DNA from: Gammaproteobacteria bacterium
GTDB lineage: Bacteria; Pseudomonadota; Gammaproteobacteria; Steroidobacterales; Steroidobacteraceae
Direction of reading: 5' to 3'
Assembly (NCBI GenBank): GCA_029857655.1
Contig: JAOUGR010000015.1
Coordinates: 1-13,926 of the forward strand
Length of the DNA: 13,926 nt
A program made the translations under genes and the position numbers. A model generated the notes under the pieces. It saw nothing but the letters and a program-made list of their open reading frames with translations. It ran no database searches and was not told the DNA's origin. Below are positions 6,452-13,298 of the stretch, one piece after another. How positions within the stretch are numbered: the stretch's first letter is position 1; each line of letters starts with the position of its first letter.

Positions 6452-7562
6452 CGTGGATGGGCGCTTTGCGATCCCGCAATCGTCCGCCGCTTCGCCCGGT
6501 CAGCTCGGCCCAAACCTCCGACAGGATAGAGAGTGCAATCTCCTCGGGCGTTTCGGCACCGATATCGAGGCCAACCGGTGCATGCAATCGGGTACGCTGC
6601 TCGCGCGAAGGCTCGATGCCTTCTTTCGCGAGCTCCGCAAGAATGCGCTCGGAGCGCTGTCGCGGACCCAGCAGACCGAGATAAATGAAGGAACGCGTGA
6701 GCAGCGAGCGCAGGTAGGCGCGGTCATTGGCGTAGGAATGAGACATGACGAGCACGATGCTCCCGTCATCAGGATTAACGGTCTCCGCGAGGCGATCAGG
6801 ATTGCAAACCACCACGCGCGACGCGCCGGGGAAATACTCGCGGCGCGCGATTGCTGCCCTGTGGTCGGCCACATTCACGTTGAAGCCAAGCTCCGCTGCG
6901 AGGCGCGCTACAGGTTGCGCGTCGGGTCCCGCACCCAGGATCCAGAACTCGGGCAATGGACAAACAGGCTCGATGAGAAGGTCCAGGGATCCTTGGGGCG
7001 ATTCGATCGTCACATTCCGGTGCCGGCCGCTCCGGAGCACAGCGTCGGCGTGAGGGCCGATCTCCACGCCGACCGATCCGCTTGCGAGATCTCCCGCAAG
7101 AGGCTCGCCGTCCAACAGCCAGCAGCGCGCAGCGAGAGGCACATGCCCGGTCGAGCGGAAGACCGTCGCGAGCGCCAGCCTGCGACGCTCCCCCATGCAG
7201 CGACCGATGAGGGCAAGGTGACCACCGGCGGGCCGCTCCGGTACGCGCTCGATCAGCACCTCAACCGTGCCATTGCAGCCGAGGCCCAGTCCAAAGATCA
7301 GATCCTCGTCGCTGCTGGCATCGTAGGTAACGGTGATCGGGAGGCCCGTTGCGAGCACGGGCTGTGCACGCTCCATGAGATCGGCCTCGAGGCAACCGCC
7401 GGAGATCAGGCCGACGCGCGTCCCATCCGCTGCCAGGAGCATACGCGCGCCGGCCCGACGATAGGCTGAACCGACCACGCGCATGACTGTTGCGAGCGCC
7501 GCGACTTCGCCGCTGCCACGGATGAACTCGAATTTCGCTATCAGATCCCGCATGTCGCGCAT
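6444..7562 (-). CDS. xdhC: XdhC/CoxI-family molybdoenzyme maturation protein
   Basis: XdhC-family proteins bind molybdenum cofactor, promote its sulfuration and insert it into xanthine dehydrogenase-type enzymes. The 372-residue product has the N-terminal XdhC/CoxI domain with GLISGGCLEADLMERAQ (51-67) and GLGLGCNGTVEVLIE (91-105), then a C-terminal Rossmann-like domain beginning WILGAGPDAQPVARLAAELG (207-226) with VADHR soon after. The end includes YLGLLGPRQRSERIL and the HAPVGLDIGAETPEEIALSI block typical of the family. Starts at 7562 or 7553 differ by three residues. It overlaps the mocA-like gene by eight bases, which fits a shared pathway. A run of 11 G (C on the coding strand) lies 35-45 bases upstream and may sit in its promoter. 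Confidence 0.92.
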   Translation of the reverse strand: MRDMRDLIAKFEFIRGSGEVAALATVMRVVGSAYRRAGARMLLAADGTRVGLISGGCLEADLMERAQPVLATGLPITVTYDASSDEDLIFGLGLGCNGTVEVLIERVPERPAGGHLALIGRCMGERRRLALATVFRSTGHVPLAARCWLLDGEPLAGDLASGSVGVEIGPHADAVLRSGRHRNVTIESPQGSLDLLIEPVCPLPEFWILGAGPDAQPVARLAAELGFNVNVADHRAAIARREYFPGASRVVVCNPDRLAETVNPDDGSIVLVMSHSYANDRAYLRSLLTRSFIYLGLLGPRQRSERILAELAKEGIEPSREQRTRLHAPVGLDIGAETPEEIALSILSEVWAELTGRSGGRLRDRKAPIHGG

Positions 7563-7596
7563 GGCACTAACTACGTTTCGAGAGACGCAGGATTCT

Positions 7597-7607
7597 GGGG
7601 GGGGGGG
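7597..7607. repeat. Homopolymer run of 11 G, between the FKBP gene and xdhC
   Basis: Eleven consecutive G lie in the 81-base gap between xdhC and the stop of the FKBP gene. On the xdhC coding strand it is a run of C directly before CAGAAT, a poor but possible -10 box. A tract of this length is prone to slippage, and also to sequencing error, so its true length is uncertain. Confidence 0.85.
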
Positions 7608-7643
7608 CGCCGCATCTCAGCGCTCGTATCGGCGAACCAGTTT

Positions 7644-8120
7644 TCACTGCGCTTGCGGGGCGACTGTCACCGTCTCGACAGCGAGCAATTCGATCTCGAA
7701 CAGCAGTGTCGAGCCGGGTGGGATGGCGCCATTGCCCACATTTCGATCGCCGTAGGCGAGTGCGGGCGGAATGACCAGCCGCCGCAGGCCGCCGACCCGC
7801 ATGCCGACGACGCCGAGGTCCCAGCCCTTGATCACGTGCCGACCGCCCAGCGGAAACGAGAATGGCCGCCCCCGCTTGTGTGAGTCGTCGAACTCGTGGC
7901 CGCGTTGGTCTTGCGCCTTCCGGTCGTACAGCCAGCCCGTGTAATGCACGACGCAGACCATGCCCGGCAGCGCTTCATCACCGATCCCCAGCGCAAGGTC
8001 GGTGATCACCAGCGGCTCGTCCGGCGGTGCCTCAGGCAGCGCAGTTTCCTGCGCGCCGGCCTGCAGCGCGCAGCATGAAAGTGCAGCAGCCATCACGGTT
8101 GACCGCAGCCACGCGTTCAT
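7644..8120 (-). CDS. Periplasmic FKBP-type peptidyl-prolyl isomerase
   Basis: This 158-residue protein has one FKBP domain, which speeds cis-trans isomerisation of proline bonds during protein folding. The N-terminus ([20 protein letters not shown]) is a signal peptide with a probable cleavage in AGA-QE near residue 24, so it acts in the periplasm. Domain landmarks are [32 protein letters not shown], the active-site motif [28 protein letters not shown], and [16 protein letters not shown]. The open frame extends to 8234, but the ATG at 8120 gives the signal peptide and overlaps the msrB stop as ATGA, implying translational coupling. It is much shorter than FkpA and has no dimerisation domain. 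It ends 81 bases before xdhC starts. Confidence 0.92.
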   Translation of the reverse strand: MNAWLRSTVMAAALSCCALQAGAQETALPEAPPDEPLVITDLALGIGDEALPGMVCVVHYTGWLYDRKAQDQRGHEFDDSHKRGRPFSFPLGGRHVIKGWDLGVVGMRVGGLRRLVIPPALAYGDRNVGNGAIPPGSTLLFEIELLAVETVTVAPQAQ

Positions 8121-8518
8121 TTCGACGGTTCCGGCTTGAAATCGAGCGCGGCGGAATTGACGCAGTAACGCTGGCCGCTCGGTTGCGGACCGTCGTCGAA
8201 TACGTGACCCAGATGGGCCCCGCAATTTGCGCAACGCACCTCGGTGCGCCCCATGCCGTGCGAATCATCGTGCCGGGCCTCGATCTTCGATCCGGCCACG
8301 GGCTGCCAGAATGACGGCCAGCCCGAACCGGAATCGTACTTGGCAGCGGATGAGAAAAGAGATTCGCCGCAGCAGACACACAGGTACATGCCCGTCTTTT
8401 CGTTCTGGTAGTGCGCGCCCGTGAATGCGCGCTCCGTGCCGCTCTGCCGCGTCACGTAGTACTGCTCGGGCGTCAGGCGGGCACGCAATTCCTCGTCGGT
8501 CGGCTTGTTGCCGCTCAT
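8117..8518 (-). CDS. msrB: Peptide-methionine (R)-S-oxide reductase MsrB
   Basis: MsrB reduces the R-form of methionine sulfoxide in oxidised proteins. The 133-residue product has the complete family set: [20 protein letters not shown] near the start, two CxxC zinc motifs (Cys47/Cys50 in CVCC and Cys96/Cys99 in CANC), [23 protein letters not shown], and the catalytic [11 protein letters not shown] with Cys119. Length is typical for a single-domain cytoplasmic MsrB; no signal peptide is present. The ATG at 8518 has no clear Shine-Dalgarno sequence, and the best -10 box ends seven bases before it, so a leaderless mRNA is possible. It lies 46 bases after htpG and overlaps the FKBP gene by four bases. 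Confidence 0.97.
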   Translation of the reverse strand: MSGNKPTDEELRARLTPEQYYVTRQSGTERAFTGAHYQNEKTGMYLCVCCGESLFSSAAKYDSGSGWPSFWQPVAGSKIEARHDDSHGMGRTEVRCANCGAHLGHVFDDGPQPSGQRYCVNSAALDFKPEPSK

Positions 8519-8525
8519 GATCCAA

Positions 8526-8534
8526 AAGATACCA
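8526..8534 (-). promoter_or_regulatory. Possible extended -10 promoter of msrB
   Basis: The minus strand reads TGGTATCTT: TATCTT matches four of six -10 bases and the TG one base upstream makes it an extended -10. Only seven bases separate it from the msrB ATG, so transcription would start at or within about two bases of the start codon. No good -35 is visible. Confidence 0.4.
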
Positions 8535-8546
8535 GCTTTGCGCGCA

Positions 8547-8560
8547 CCCGCACACGCGGG
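8547..8560. other. Short GC hairpin between htpG and msrB
   Basis: CCCGC and GCGGG form a 5-base stem around ACAC, just after the htpG stop. There is no T-run, so it is at best a weak or factor-dependent 3' end for htpG. Confidence 0.25.
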
Positions 8561-8564
8561 CTGA

Positions 8565-10424
8565 TCAGTAATTCCCCAGCAGCCAGTCGTTGAGCCGACG
8601 GATGAATCCGGCTGGATCCGGCGGTGCGCCGCCCTCGGCGATCTGCGCCTGATCGGCGAGCAATGCCGCGAGCGAGTCGAAGGCGGGGCCGTCGGGCAGC
8701 AAGTTGAGCCGCGTGACCAGCGGATGTGCGGGATTCAACTCCAGCCAGGGCCGCGATTCCGGCATTTTCTGACCAGCGGCCTCTAGCAGCCGGCGTAACT
8801 GGGGCCCGGGATCGGTGGCATCGCGCACCAGGCAGGCGGCCGACTCGGCGAGGCGCGTGCTTGCGCGCACGCCCGCCACGCGTTCCGGGAGCCGCGCCGC
8901 AACGCGCGCATACAGGCCGGCCATCGCGTCGTCCGGCGCCGTGGCCGCGGTGAGCGGCGGCAGGTCGGCGAGTTCGAGCTCGCCGCTCGCAATATCCCTC
9001 AGCGGGCGGCCGTCGATTTCGTCGAGATGGGCGACAAGCCAGGGGTCGATGTGATCGGAAAGCAGCATTACCTCGACGCCACGTGCGCGCAGGCCCTCCA
9101 GTTGCGGGCTCTGGCGCGCCGCCACGGCATTGTCCGACAGGAGATAGTAGACCTGCTTCTGTCCCCCGGGCATGCGCGCGACGTAATCGGCCAGCGAGTG
9201 CGGTGGGTCATCGCCTGCGGTTGAGGCAAAGCGCAGCAGCGGCAGGATCCGCTCGCGATTGCCCGGATCCTCGATCATGCCTTCCTTCAGCACATTGCCG
9301 AACTCGCGCCAGAATGTCCGGTACTTTTCCGGCTCATCGGCGGCAAGCCGCGCGAGCATTTCCAGCACGCGCCGCGTGATCGCGCCCTTGATCGCCTGCA
9401 CCTCGTCATCCTGCTGCAGAAGCTCGCGCGAAACGTTGAGCGGCAGGTCCGCCGAATCGACGACACCCTTGACGAAGCGCAGGTACAGGGGCAGGAACTG
9501 CTCGGCGTCATCCAGAATGAACACGCGCCGGACATACAGCTTGAGGCCGCGTGGTGATTCGCGGTTGTAGAGATCAAAGGGTGCGGCCGGCGGCAGGTAC
9601 AGGAGCGTCGTGTATTCGCGCCGTCCCTCCACCTGGTTGTGGCTCCAGGCAAGCGGCTCGGCGTCGTCGTGGGAGACATGGCGGTAGAACTGCCGGTAGT
9701 CGTCTTCGCCAATTTCCTGCCGTGGCCGGGTCCACAGCGCCTGCGCCTGGTTGACCCGGTCGTATTCGCCCTTGCCGCCATCCGGGCGCAGCAGGACCGG
9801 GAACCCGATGTGATCCGAATAGCGCCGGATCAGCGAGCGCAGGCGGAATGGATCAGCGAACTCCGCCGCATTCTCCTTCAGGTGCAGCGTGACCGCCGTG
9901 CCTGGGGCCTCGCGCGTAATCGTCTCGAGCGTGAACTCGCCGTCTCCGTTCGAACTCCAGCAGACTCCGGCGGCAGGCTCGCTGCCGGCACGGCGCGAGC
10001 GGACCTCCACGCGCTCCGCGACGATGAACACCGAGTAGAAGCCGACGCCGAACTGGCCGATCAGCTGGCTGTCCTTCTGCTCGTCGCCGGTCAGGTGTGC
10101 AAAGAATTCGGCGCTGCCGGATTTCGCGATCGTGCCGAGATGCTCTCCCGCTTCCTCGCGGGTCATGCCGATACCGGTATCGGTGACGGTCAGTGTGCGG
10201 CCCTTCGAGTCGAAATCGACCCGGATCTCGCAGGGCTGGCCGTCGCCCGCAAGGGCGGGATCAGCCAGCGCGGCGAATCGCAGCCGGTCACAGGCATCCG
10301 AGGCGTTGGAGATCAGTTCCCGCAGGAAGATCTCGCGGTGGCTGTACATCGAATGGATCATCAGCCGCAGCAGCCGGCTGACTTCGGCCTGGAACCCGCG
10401 GGTTTCGGTCGCGTGCTCGCTCAT
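8565..10424 (-). CDS. htpG: Hsp90-family molecular chaperone HtpG
   Basis: HtpG is the bacterial Hsp90, an ATP-dependent cytoplasmic dimer that helps remodel and refold proteins during stress. The 619-residue product (E. coli about 624) has the GHKL ATPase domain with [18 protein letters not shown] (Glu36 as catalytic base, Asn40 for magnesium), [20 protein letters not shown] (81-100), KSGSAEF and GQFGVGFYS (123-131). The middle domain contains [37 protein letters not shown] and LQQDD; the C-terminal dimerisation part ends LNDWLLGNY. The ATG at 10424 follows a perfect AGGAGG with five bases between, which decides the start against the longer open frame to 10463. A sigma-32-like promoter lies 28-56 bases upstream. 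msrB follows after 46 bases. Confidence 0.98.
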   Translation of the reverse strand: MSEHATETRGFQAEVSRLLRLMIHSMYSHREIFLRELISNASDACDRLRFAALADPALAGDGQPCEIRVDFDSKGRTLTVTDTGIGMTREEAGEHLGTIAKSGSAEFFAHLTGDEQKDSQLIGQFGVGFYSVFIVAERVEVRSRRAGSEPAAGVCWSSNGDGEFTLETITREAPGTAVTLHLKENAAEFADPFRLRSLIRRYSDHIGFPVLLRPDGGKGEYDRVNQAQALWTRPRQEIGEDDYRQFYRHVSHDDAEPLAWSHNQVEGRREYTTLLYLPPAAPFDLYNRESPRGLKLYVRRVFILDDAEQFLPLYLRFVKGVVDSADLPLNVSRELLQQDDEVQAIKGAITRRVLEMLARLAADEPEKYRTFWREFGNVLKEGMIEDPGNRERILPLLRFASTAGDDPPHSLADYVARMPGGQKQVYYLLSDNAVAARQSPQLEGLRARGVEVMLLSDHIDPWLVAHLDEIDGRPLRDIASGELELADLPPLTAATAPDDAMAGLYARVAARLPERVAGVRASTRLAESAACLVRDATDPGPQLRRLLEAAGQKMPESRPWLELNPAHPLVTRLNLLPDGPAFDSLAALLADQAQIAEGGAPPDPAGFIRRLNDWLLGNY

Positions 10425-10429
10425 CGGTT

Positions 10430-10435
10430 CCTCCT
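10430..10435 (-). promoter_or_regulatory. Perfect Shine-Dalgarno of htpG
   Basis: The minus strand reads AGGAGG five bases before the htpG ATG. It is the strongest ribosome-binding site in the window and fixes the start of the gene, in line with high expression on induction. Confidence 0.85.
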
Positions 10436-10451
10436 GGTGATCGGAGTGAGC

Positions 10452-10480
10452 CAATGGTGGCACGGATGGCGGGATTCAAG
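10452..10480 (-). promoter_or_regulatory. Sigma-32 (RpoH)-like heat-shock promoter of htpG
   Basis: The minus strand has CTTGAA (10475-10480), a full match to the sigma-32 -35 core, then 15 bases, then CACCATTG (10452-10459), about six of eight to CCCCATNT. The predicted start near 10445 gives a leader of about 20 bases including the AGGAGG. HtpG is a known sigma-32 regulon member in E. coli, which supports the reading. No sigma-70 -10 box fits this -35. Confidence 0.6.
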
Positions 10481-10503
10481 TGCGCGACCGGCGGCGCGCC
10501 GAT

Positions 10504-10608
10504 TCAGCTGCGCTCGGGACTCCGGGCCGCTGGCCACAGGCCCAGTCGATGCCGCAGTACACAGAGCAGGTCATCCAGCTCGTCGAGCAGCTGCACCAGT
10601 ATTTCCAT
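10504..10608 (-). CDS. Small hypothetical protein, 34 residues
   Basis: I do not recognise this small ORF. Its product starts MEILVQLLDELDDLLCVLRH and is mostly one amphipathic, leucine- and acid-rich helix (residues 1-24) followed by a short basic, proline-containing tail. Regular spacing of Leu and Asp/Glu suggests a helix that packs against a partner or itself. The ATG lies 20 bases after the stop of the upstream small ORF, in another frame; an AGG is about 11 bases before it, which is weak. Coding preference is moderate (mostly G or C in third positions). It sits directly upstream of the htpG promoter. It could be a real small protein, or the remnant of a longer frameshifted gene. Confidence 0.4.
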   Translation of the reverse strand: MEILVQLLDELDDLLCVLRHRLGLWPAARSPERS

Positions 10609-10628
10609 CGTCGGCTTTGCCTGGATGC

Positions 10629-10859
10629 TCAGCGCCGGCCGTTGCCGGGTGCCGGATCGTCCGGCTCTTCGCCCTTCTCGCTGCGCCAGGTGCTGCGGAC
10701 CTTGTCGGCCCAGGACTTGTAGTTGGCGTACTTGGTGAGTTCGCGCGAAATCGTGCCGTGGCGGCTGACCGCGGCGCCGCGACGCGGCACGCGCGGCGGA
10801 ACTTCCGCACCACCGCGGTCGGTCCGGCCGTCTCCTGCAGACAGTTTGATGTCCGTCAC
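10629..10859 (-). CDS. Small hypothetical protein, 76 residues
   Basis: I do not recognise this ORF. The first 35 residues are glycine-, arginine- and proline-rich and probably disordered; residues 36-64, with TISRELTKYANYKSWADKVR followed by STWRSEKGEE, look like one or two charged helices; the end is polar. Third codon positions are overwhelmingly G or C, especially from residue 37 on, which argues that it is coding on this strand and frame. The start is GTG, the only reasonable one after an in-frame stop upstream, with a distant AGG. It lies between ppnN and the second small ORF, same strand. Basic composition would allow nucleic-acid or membrane binding, but this is a guess. Confidence 0.55.
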   Translation of the reverse strand: MTDIKLSAGDGRTDRGGAEVPPRVPRRGAAVSRHGTISRELTKYANYKSWADKVRSTWRSEKGEEPDDPAPGNGRR

Positions 10860-10970
10860 GTTTCGGAAACCTGATGGCGCGCCATGCCATGCAAGTTACG
10901 TGGGGCACAGGGAGCTAAACAGGAACTGGGTCACAGGTCGCGGGACGCGGGGCCCTGCGACGTCGCGTGG

Positions 10971-12350
10971 TCAGGCAATACGGTAACTGGGGCGATATTC
11001 ACCGACCAGTTTCATGCGTCCCTGTGCGACAAAAGCACGCAATAATTCGTCGAGCGGCCCGGCGATCTCCTTGTCGGCGTGGATCACGAAGGGCCCAAGT
11101 TTTTCGATCAGGCGTATGCCCTGCTCCTTCACATTGCCGGCGACAATGCCGGAGAAGGCGCGACGCAGATTCGCAGCGCGTTCGTGCACCGGCTGCTGCA
11201 TCGAGAGCGACAGACCCGCCATCGTCGAGTGACTGACATCGAACGGCTGCTGGTAGGCTGGCGGAATGTGCAACAGCCAGTTGAAGTTATAGGCGTCACC
11301 GGCACGGCGCCGGGAGCGGCGCACGGCGTCGAAACCGCGCTGCATCTCGCGCGCCACCTCCGCCGGATCGGCAATGATGATGCGATAGCGCTTCTGCGCC
11401 TCGGGGCCAAGCACGAGCCCGATGAAACGGTCCAGCTGCTCGAAATAACCAGCGCTCTCGCGTGGACCGGTGAATACGAGCGGCAGCTTTTGCTCGGCGT
11501 TGGCGGGCTCGAGCAGGATTCCGAGCAAGTAGAGTATTTCCTCGGCCGTGCCGGCACCGCCAGGGAATACGACGATGCCGTGACCGAGACGCACGAATGC
11601 CTCGAGGCGCTTCTCGATATCCGGCAGGATCACCAGCTGATTGACGATCGGGTTCGGCGGCTCGGCAGCGATGATCCCCGGTTCGGTGACGCCGATGTAG
11701 CGCCCTTCCCGGATGCGCTGCTTGGAGTGGCCGATCGTTGCGCCCTTCATCGGGCCCTTCATCGCACCCGGGCCGCAACCGGTGCAGACCGAAAAGCCGC
11801 GCAGGCCGAGTTCGTATCCGACTTTCTTCGTGTAGTCGTATTCCTCGCGCGGAATCGAGTGCCCGCCCCAGCAGACCACGAGGTCGGGCCGGCCCTTGTG
11901 ATCGAGGACCCGCGCATTGCGCAGGATGCAGAAGATCGCATTCGTCACGCCGGCCGGGTCGTGCAGGTCGAAGCGCGCGACGATCTCATTGTGCGTGTAG
12001 ACGATGTCGCGCAACACGGCGAACAGGTGTTCCTTGACGCCGCGGATCATCTCGCCGTCCACAAATGCGCTGCCCGGCGCATGGTGCATCTCGAGCTTGA
12101 TGCCCCATGGTTGGCGCATGATGCGCAGCTCGAAATCTTTGTAGGCTTCGAAGATGACGCGCGCGTCGTCGATCATCGTGCCGGAATTCAGCACCGCGAG
12201 CGCACAGCGCCGGAACAGCGGGTAGAGGCCGCCCTGTCCGCGGTCCAGGAGCTTGTCGACTTCCTGCTGCGAAAGATTCTCGAGCACGCCCTTGGGTGAC
12301 ACCCGCGCATGCACGACGGTTGCCAGGTCTCGATCGGGTGCGGGAATCAC
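10971..12350 (-). CDS. ppnN: Pyrimidine/purine nucleotide 5'-monophosphate nucleosidase PpnN
   Basis: PpnN (YgdH) splits the N-glycosidic bond of nucleoside monophosphates to ribose-5-phosphate and free base; in E. coli it is activated by (p)ppGpp. The 459-residue product matches E. coli PpnN (454) along its whole length: LSQQEVDKLL and LFRRCALAVLNSGT near the start, FVDGEMIRGVKEHLFAVLRD, then the LOG-type core with CWGGHSI (160-166), CTGCGPGAMKGPMKGA (189-204), IIAAEPPNPIVN, and PGGAGTAEEILYLLGILL (263-280). The C-terminal RRAFSGIVAGNVKEQGIR block is also conserved. The start is a GTG overlapping the ldt stop as GTGA, implying coupling; a later start in the first 18 residues is possible, since E. 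coli PpnN begins around there. Confidence 0.96.
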   Translation of the reverse strand: MIPAPDRDLATVVHARVSPKGVLENLSQQEVDKLLDRGQGGLYPLFRRCALAVLNSGTMIDDARVIFEAYKDFELRIMRQPWGIKLEMHHAPGSAFVDGEMIRGVKEHLFAVLRDIVYTHNEIVARFDLHDPAGVTNAIFCILRNARVLDHKGRPDLVVCWGGHSIPREEYDYTKKVGYELGLRGFSVCTGCGPGAMKGPMKGATIGHSKQRIREGRYIGVTEPGIIAAEPPNPIVNQLVILPDIEKRLEAFVRLGHGIVVFPGGAGTAEEILYLLGILLEPANAEQKLPLVFTGPRESAGYFEQLDRFIGLVLGPEAQKRYRIIIADPAEVAREMQRGFDAVRRSRRRAGDAYNFNWLLHIPPAYQQPFDVSHSTMAGLSLSMQQPVHERAANLRRAFSGIVAGNVKEQGIRLIEKLGPFVIHADKEIAGPLDELLRAFVAQGRMKLVGEYRPSYRIA

Positions 12351-12874
12351 GGACGGATCTCGATCGGCGTGCCGGGCCCTGTTAGCAACCAGAAATCAAG
12401 CATGTCTTCATTAGACAGTGCAATGCAGCCGTCGGTCCAGTCGGTGTTCAGGTATCGGTTGCGTGGGTACCTCGGCGTGTTCGGCAATCCGTGCACCATG
12501 ATCAGCCCGCCGGGCGACCAGCCATTGCGGCGCGCGAGCGCGACATCGGGAGCCTCGGGGTAGGAAACCATCACCGACAGGAAGAATTCGCTGTGCGAAT
12601 TGCGGCGTGTCAGCCGATAGCTGCCTTCCGGCGTGCGGAAATCGCCCTCCCGCTGCTTGTGCCCACTGGGATTGAGGCCGAGGGAGACCTTGTAATTCGC
12701 GATCGTGCGGCCGTCACGCAACAGTTCCATGCGGCGTTCCGACTTGTGCACGACTACACGCTCGGCCGGCTGCAGCACGCCGCCCGGCGCTGCCCGCTCG
12801 GAGATCGAGTCGGCGGACACCGGCAACGCGAGGAGCGCCGCGAGAAATACTGACTTGAGCAGGACGTGGGCCAT
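12347..12874 (-). CDS. L,D-transpeptidase (YkuD) domain periplasmic protein
   Basis: The 175-residue product has a cleavable signal peptide (hydrophobic residues 4-20, cleavage likely after VSA at 21) and a YkuD catalytic domain. These enzymes form or cut peptidoglycan crosslinks, or attach/detach proteins at meso-diaminopimelate, using a cysteine. Landmarks are RVVVHKSERRMELLRDG, the GDFRTPEGSYRLTRRN block, the catalytic His128 in IMVHGLPN, and the cysteine motif TDGCIALSNEDM with Cys150. Size and the GDFRTPEG pattern resemble the YafK/DpaA and ErfK-like group more than the large LDTs; which activity it has is open. The best -10 box lies only ten bases before the ATG. It overlaps ppnN by four bases. 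Confidence 0.9.
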   Translation of the reverse strand: MAHVLLKSVFLAALLALPVSADSISERAAPGGVLQPAERVVVHKSERRMELLRDGRTIANYKVSLGLNPSGHKQREGDFRTPEGSYRLTRRNSHSEFFLSVMVSYPEAPDVALARRNGWSPGGLIMVHGLPNTPRYPRNRYLNTDWTDGCIALSNEDMLDFWLLTGPGTPIEIRP

Positions 12875-12884
12875 TCGGCGCGAG

Positions 12885-12890
12885 AGTATA
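12885..12890 (-). promoter_or_regulatory. -10 box of a possible leaderless promoter for the L,D-transpeptidase gene
   Basis: The minus strand reads GCTATACTCTCG; TATACT matches five of six -10 bases. Ten bases separate it from the ATG, so the transcript would begin 2-4 bases before the start codon. No Shine-Dalgarno precedes the ATG and no clear -35 is seen. Confidence 0.45.
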
Positions 12891-12914
12891 GCGCCGCGGG
12901 CGGGCGATGACCGC

Positions 12915-13277
12915 TCAGTGCTCGATCAATTCGACCGCATCACAATTTCGCGATGTCGCGCGCGCCACGAGACGGTACGCCAGGCCGGCGTCGAGCTCGG
13001 CCTCCACCACGAACCGGCGTGTCTCCCCGCTTTCCAGGACACGGCAATCCACCAGCAGCGAATGATGACCTGGTGGCAGCTCGATCGCGTTCGCATGCAG
13101 TGCGATCTTCCGGCCGTCGGCCTGGCGCAGCCGCAACTGGACCGGCAATCCGGCGGAAAATGCGGGGTCGGCGCGCACGATCGCGGCGGCCCTTCGCGGC
13201 AGATCAGGACCCGGGTAAACGCGCTGCGTCGTGCAGCCGGCGCCCATTGCCGCCACGAGCAAGATCAGCATCCGCAT
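12915..13277 (-). CDS. Small putative lipoprotein of unknown function
   Basis: The product of about 120 residues starts MRMLILLVAAMGAGC, an export signal with a probable lipidated Cys15 (the -3 residue is Gly rather than Leu, so the lipobox is imperfect). The mature part, after a proline-containing linker, is a compact beta-rich region: PVQLRLRQADGRKIALHANA, a central ELPPGHHSLLVDCRVLESGE that resembles the PEGA-like PPG-H turn, and the strands RRFVVEAELDAGLAYRLVAR. Two further cysteines occur in the mature part. I do not recognise a named family. Starts at 13286 (GTG) and 13271 (ATG, with AGGA five bases upstream) are also possible. It precedes the L,D-transpeptidase gene by 40 bases on the same strand. 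Confidence 0.75.
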   Translation of the reverse strand: MRMLILLVAAMGAGCTTQRVYPGPDLPRRAAAIVRADPAFSAGLPVQLRLRQADGRKIALHANAIELPPGHHSLLVDCRVLESGETRRFVVEAELDAGLAYRLVARATSRNCDAVELIEH

Positions 13278-13298
13278 CCTGTGCACCCGGGCCGCCGG

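Noticed and set aside
6333..7469. A 378-residue plus-strand frame opposite xdhC.
   Set aside because: XdhC motifs on the minus strand are unambiguous and the antisense product looks like composition-driven noise.
9639..10874. A 411-residue plus-strand frame opposite the N-terminal half of htpG.
   Set aside because: It lies over the fully conserved HtpG ATPase domain, shows no domain itself, and has no ribosome-binding site.
10874..10885. Palindrome ATGGCGCGCCAT upstream of the 76-residue ORF, considered as an operator.
   Set aside because: A single short GC palindrome is common in GC-rich DNA and no second copy or promoter overlap was found.
10957..10966. GCGACGTCGC palindrome after the ppnN stop, considered as a terminator.
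   Set aside because: No loop can form in the perfect palindrome, and no T-run follows.
11079..12299. A 406-residue plus-strand frame opposite ppnN.
   Set aside because: PpnN matches its family from end to end on the other strand; the antisense product has no family features.
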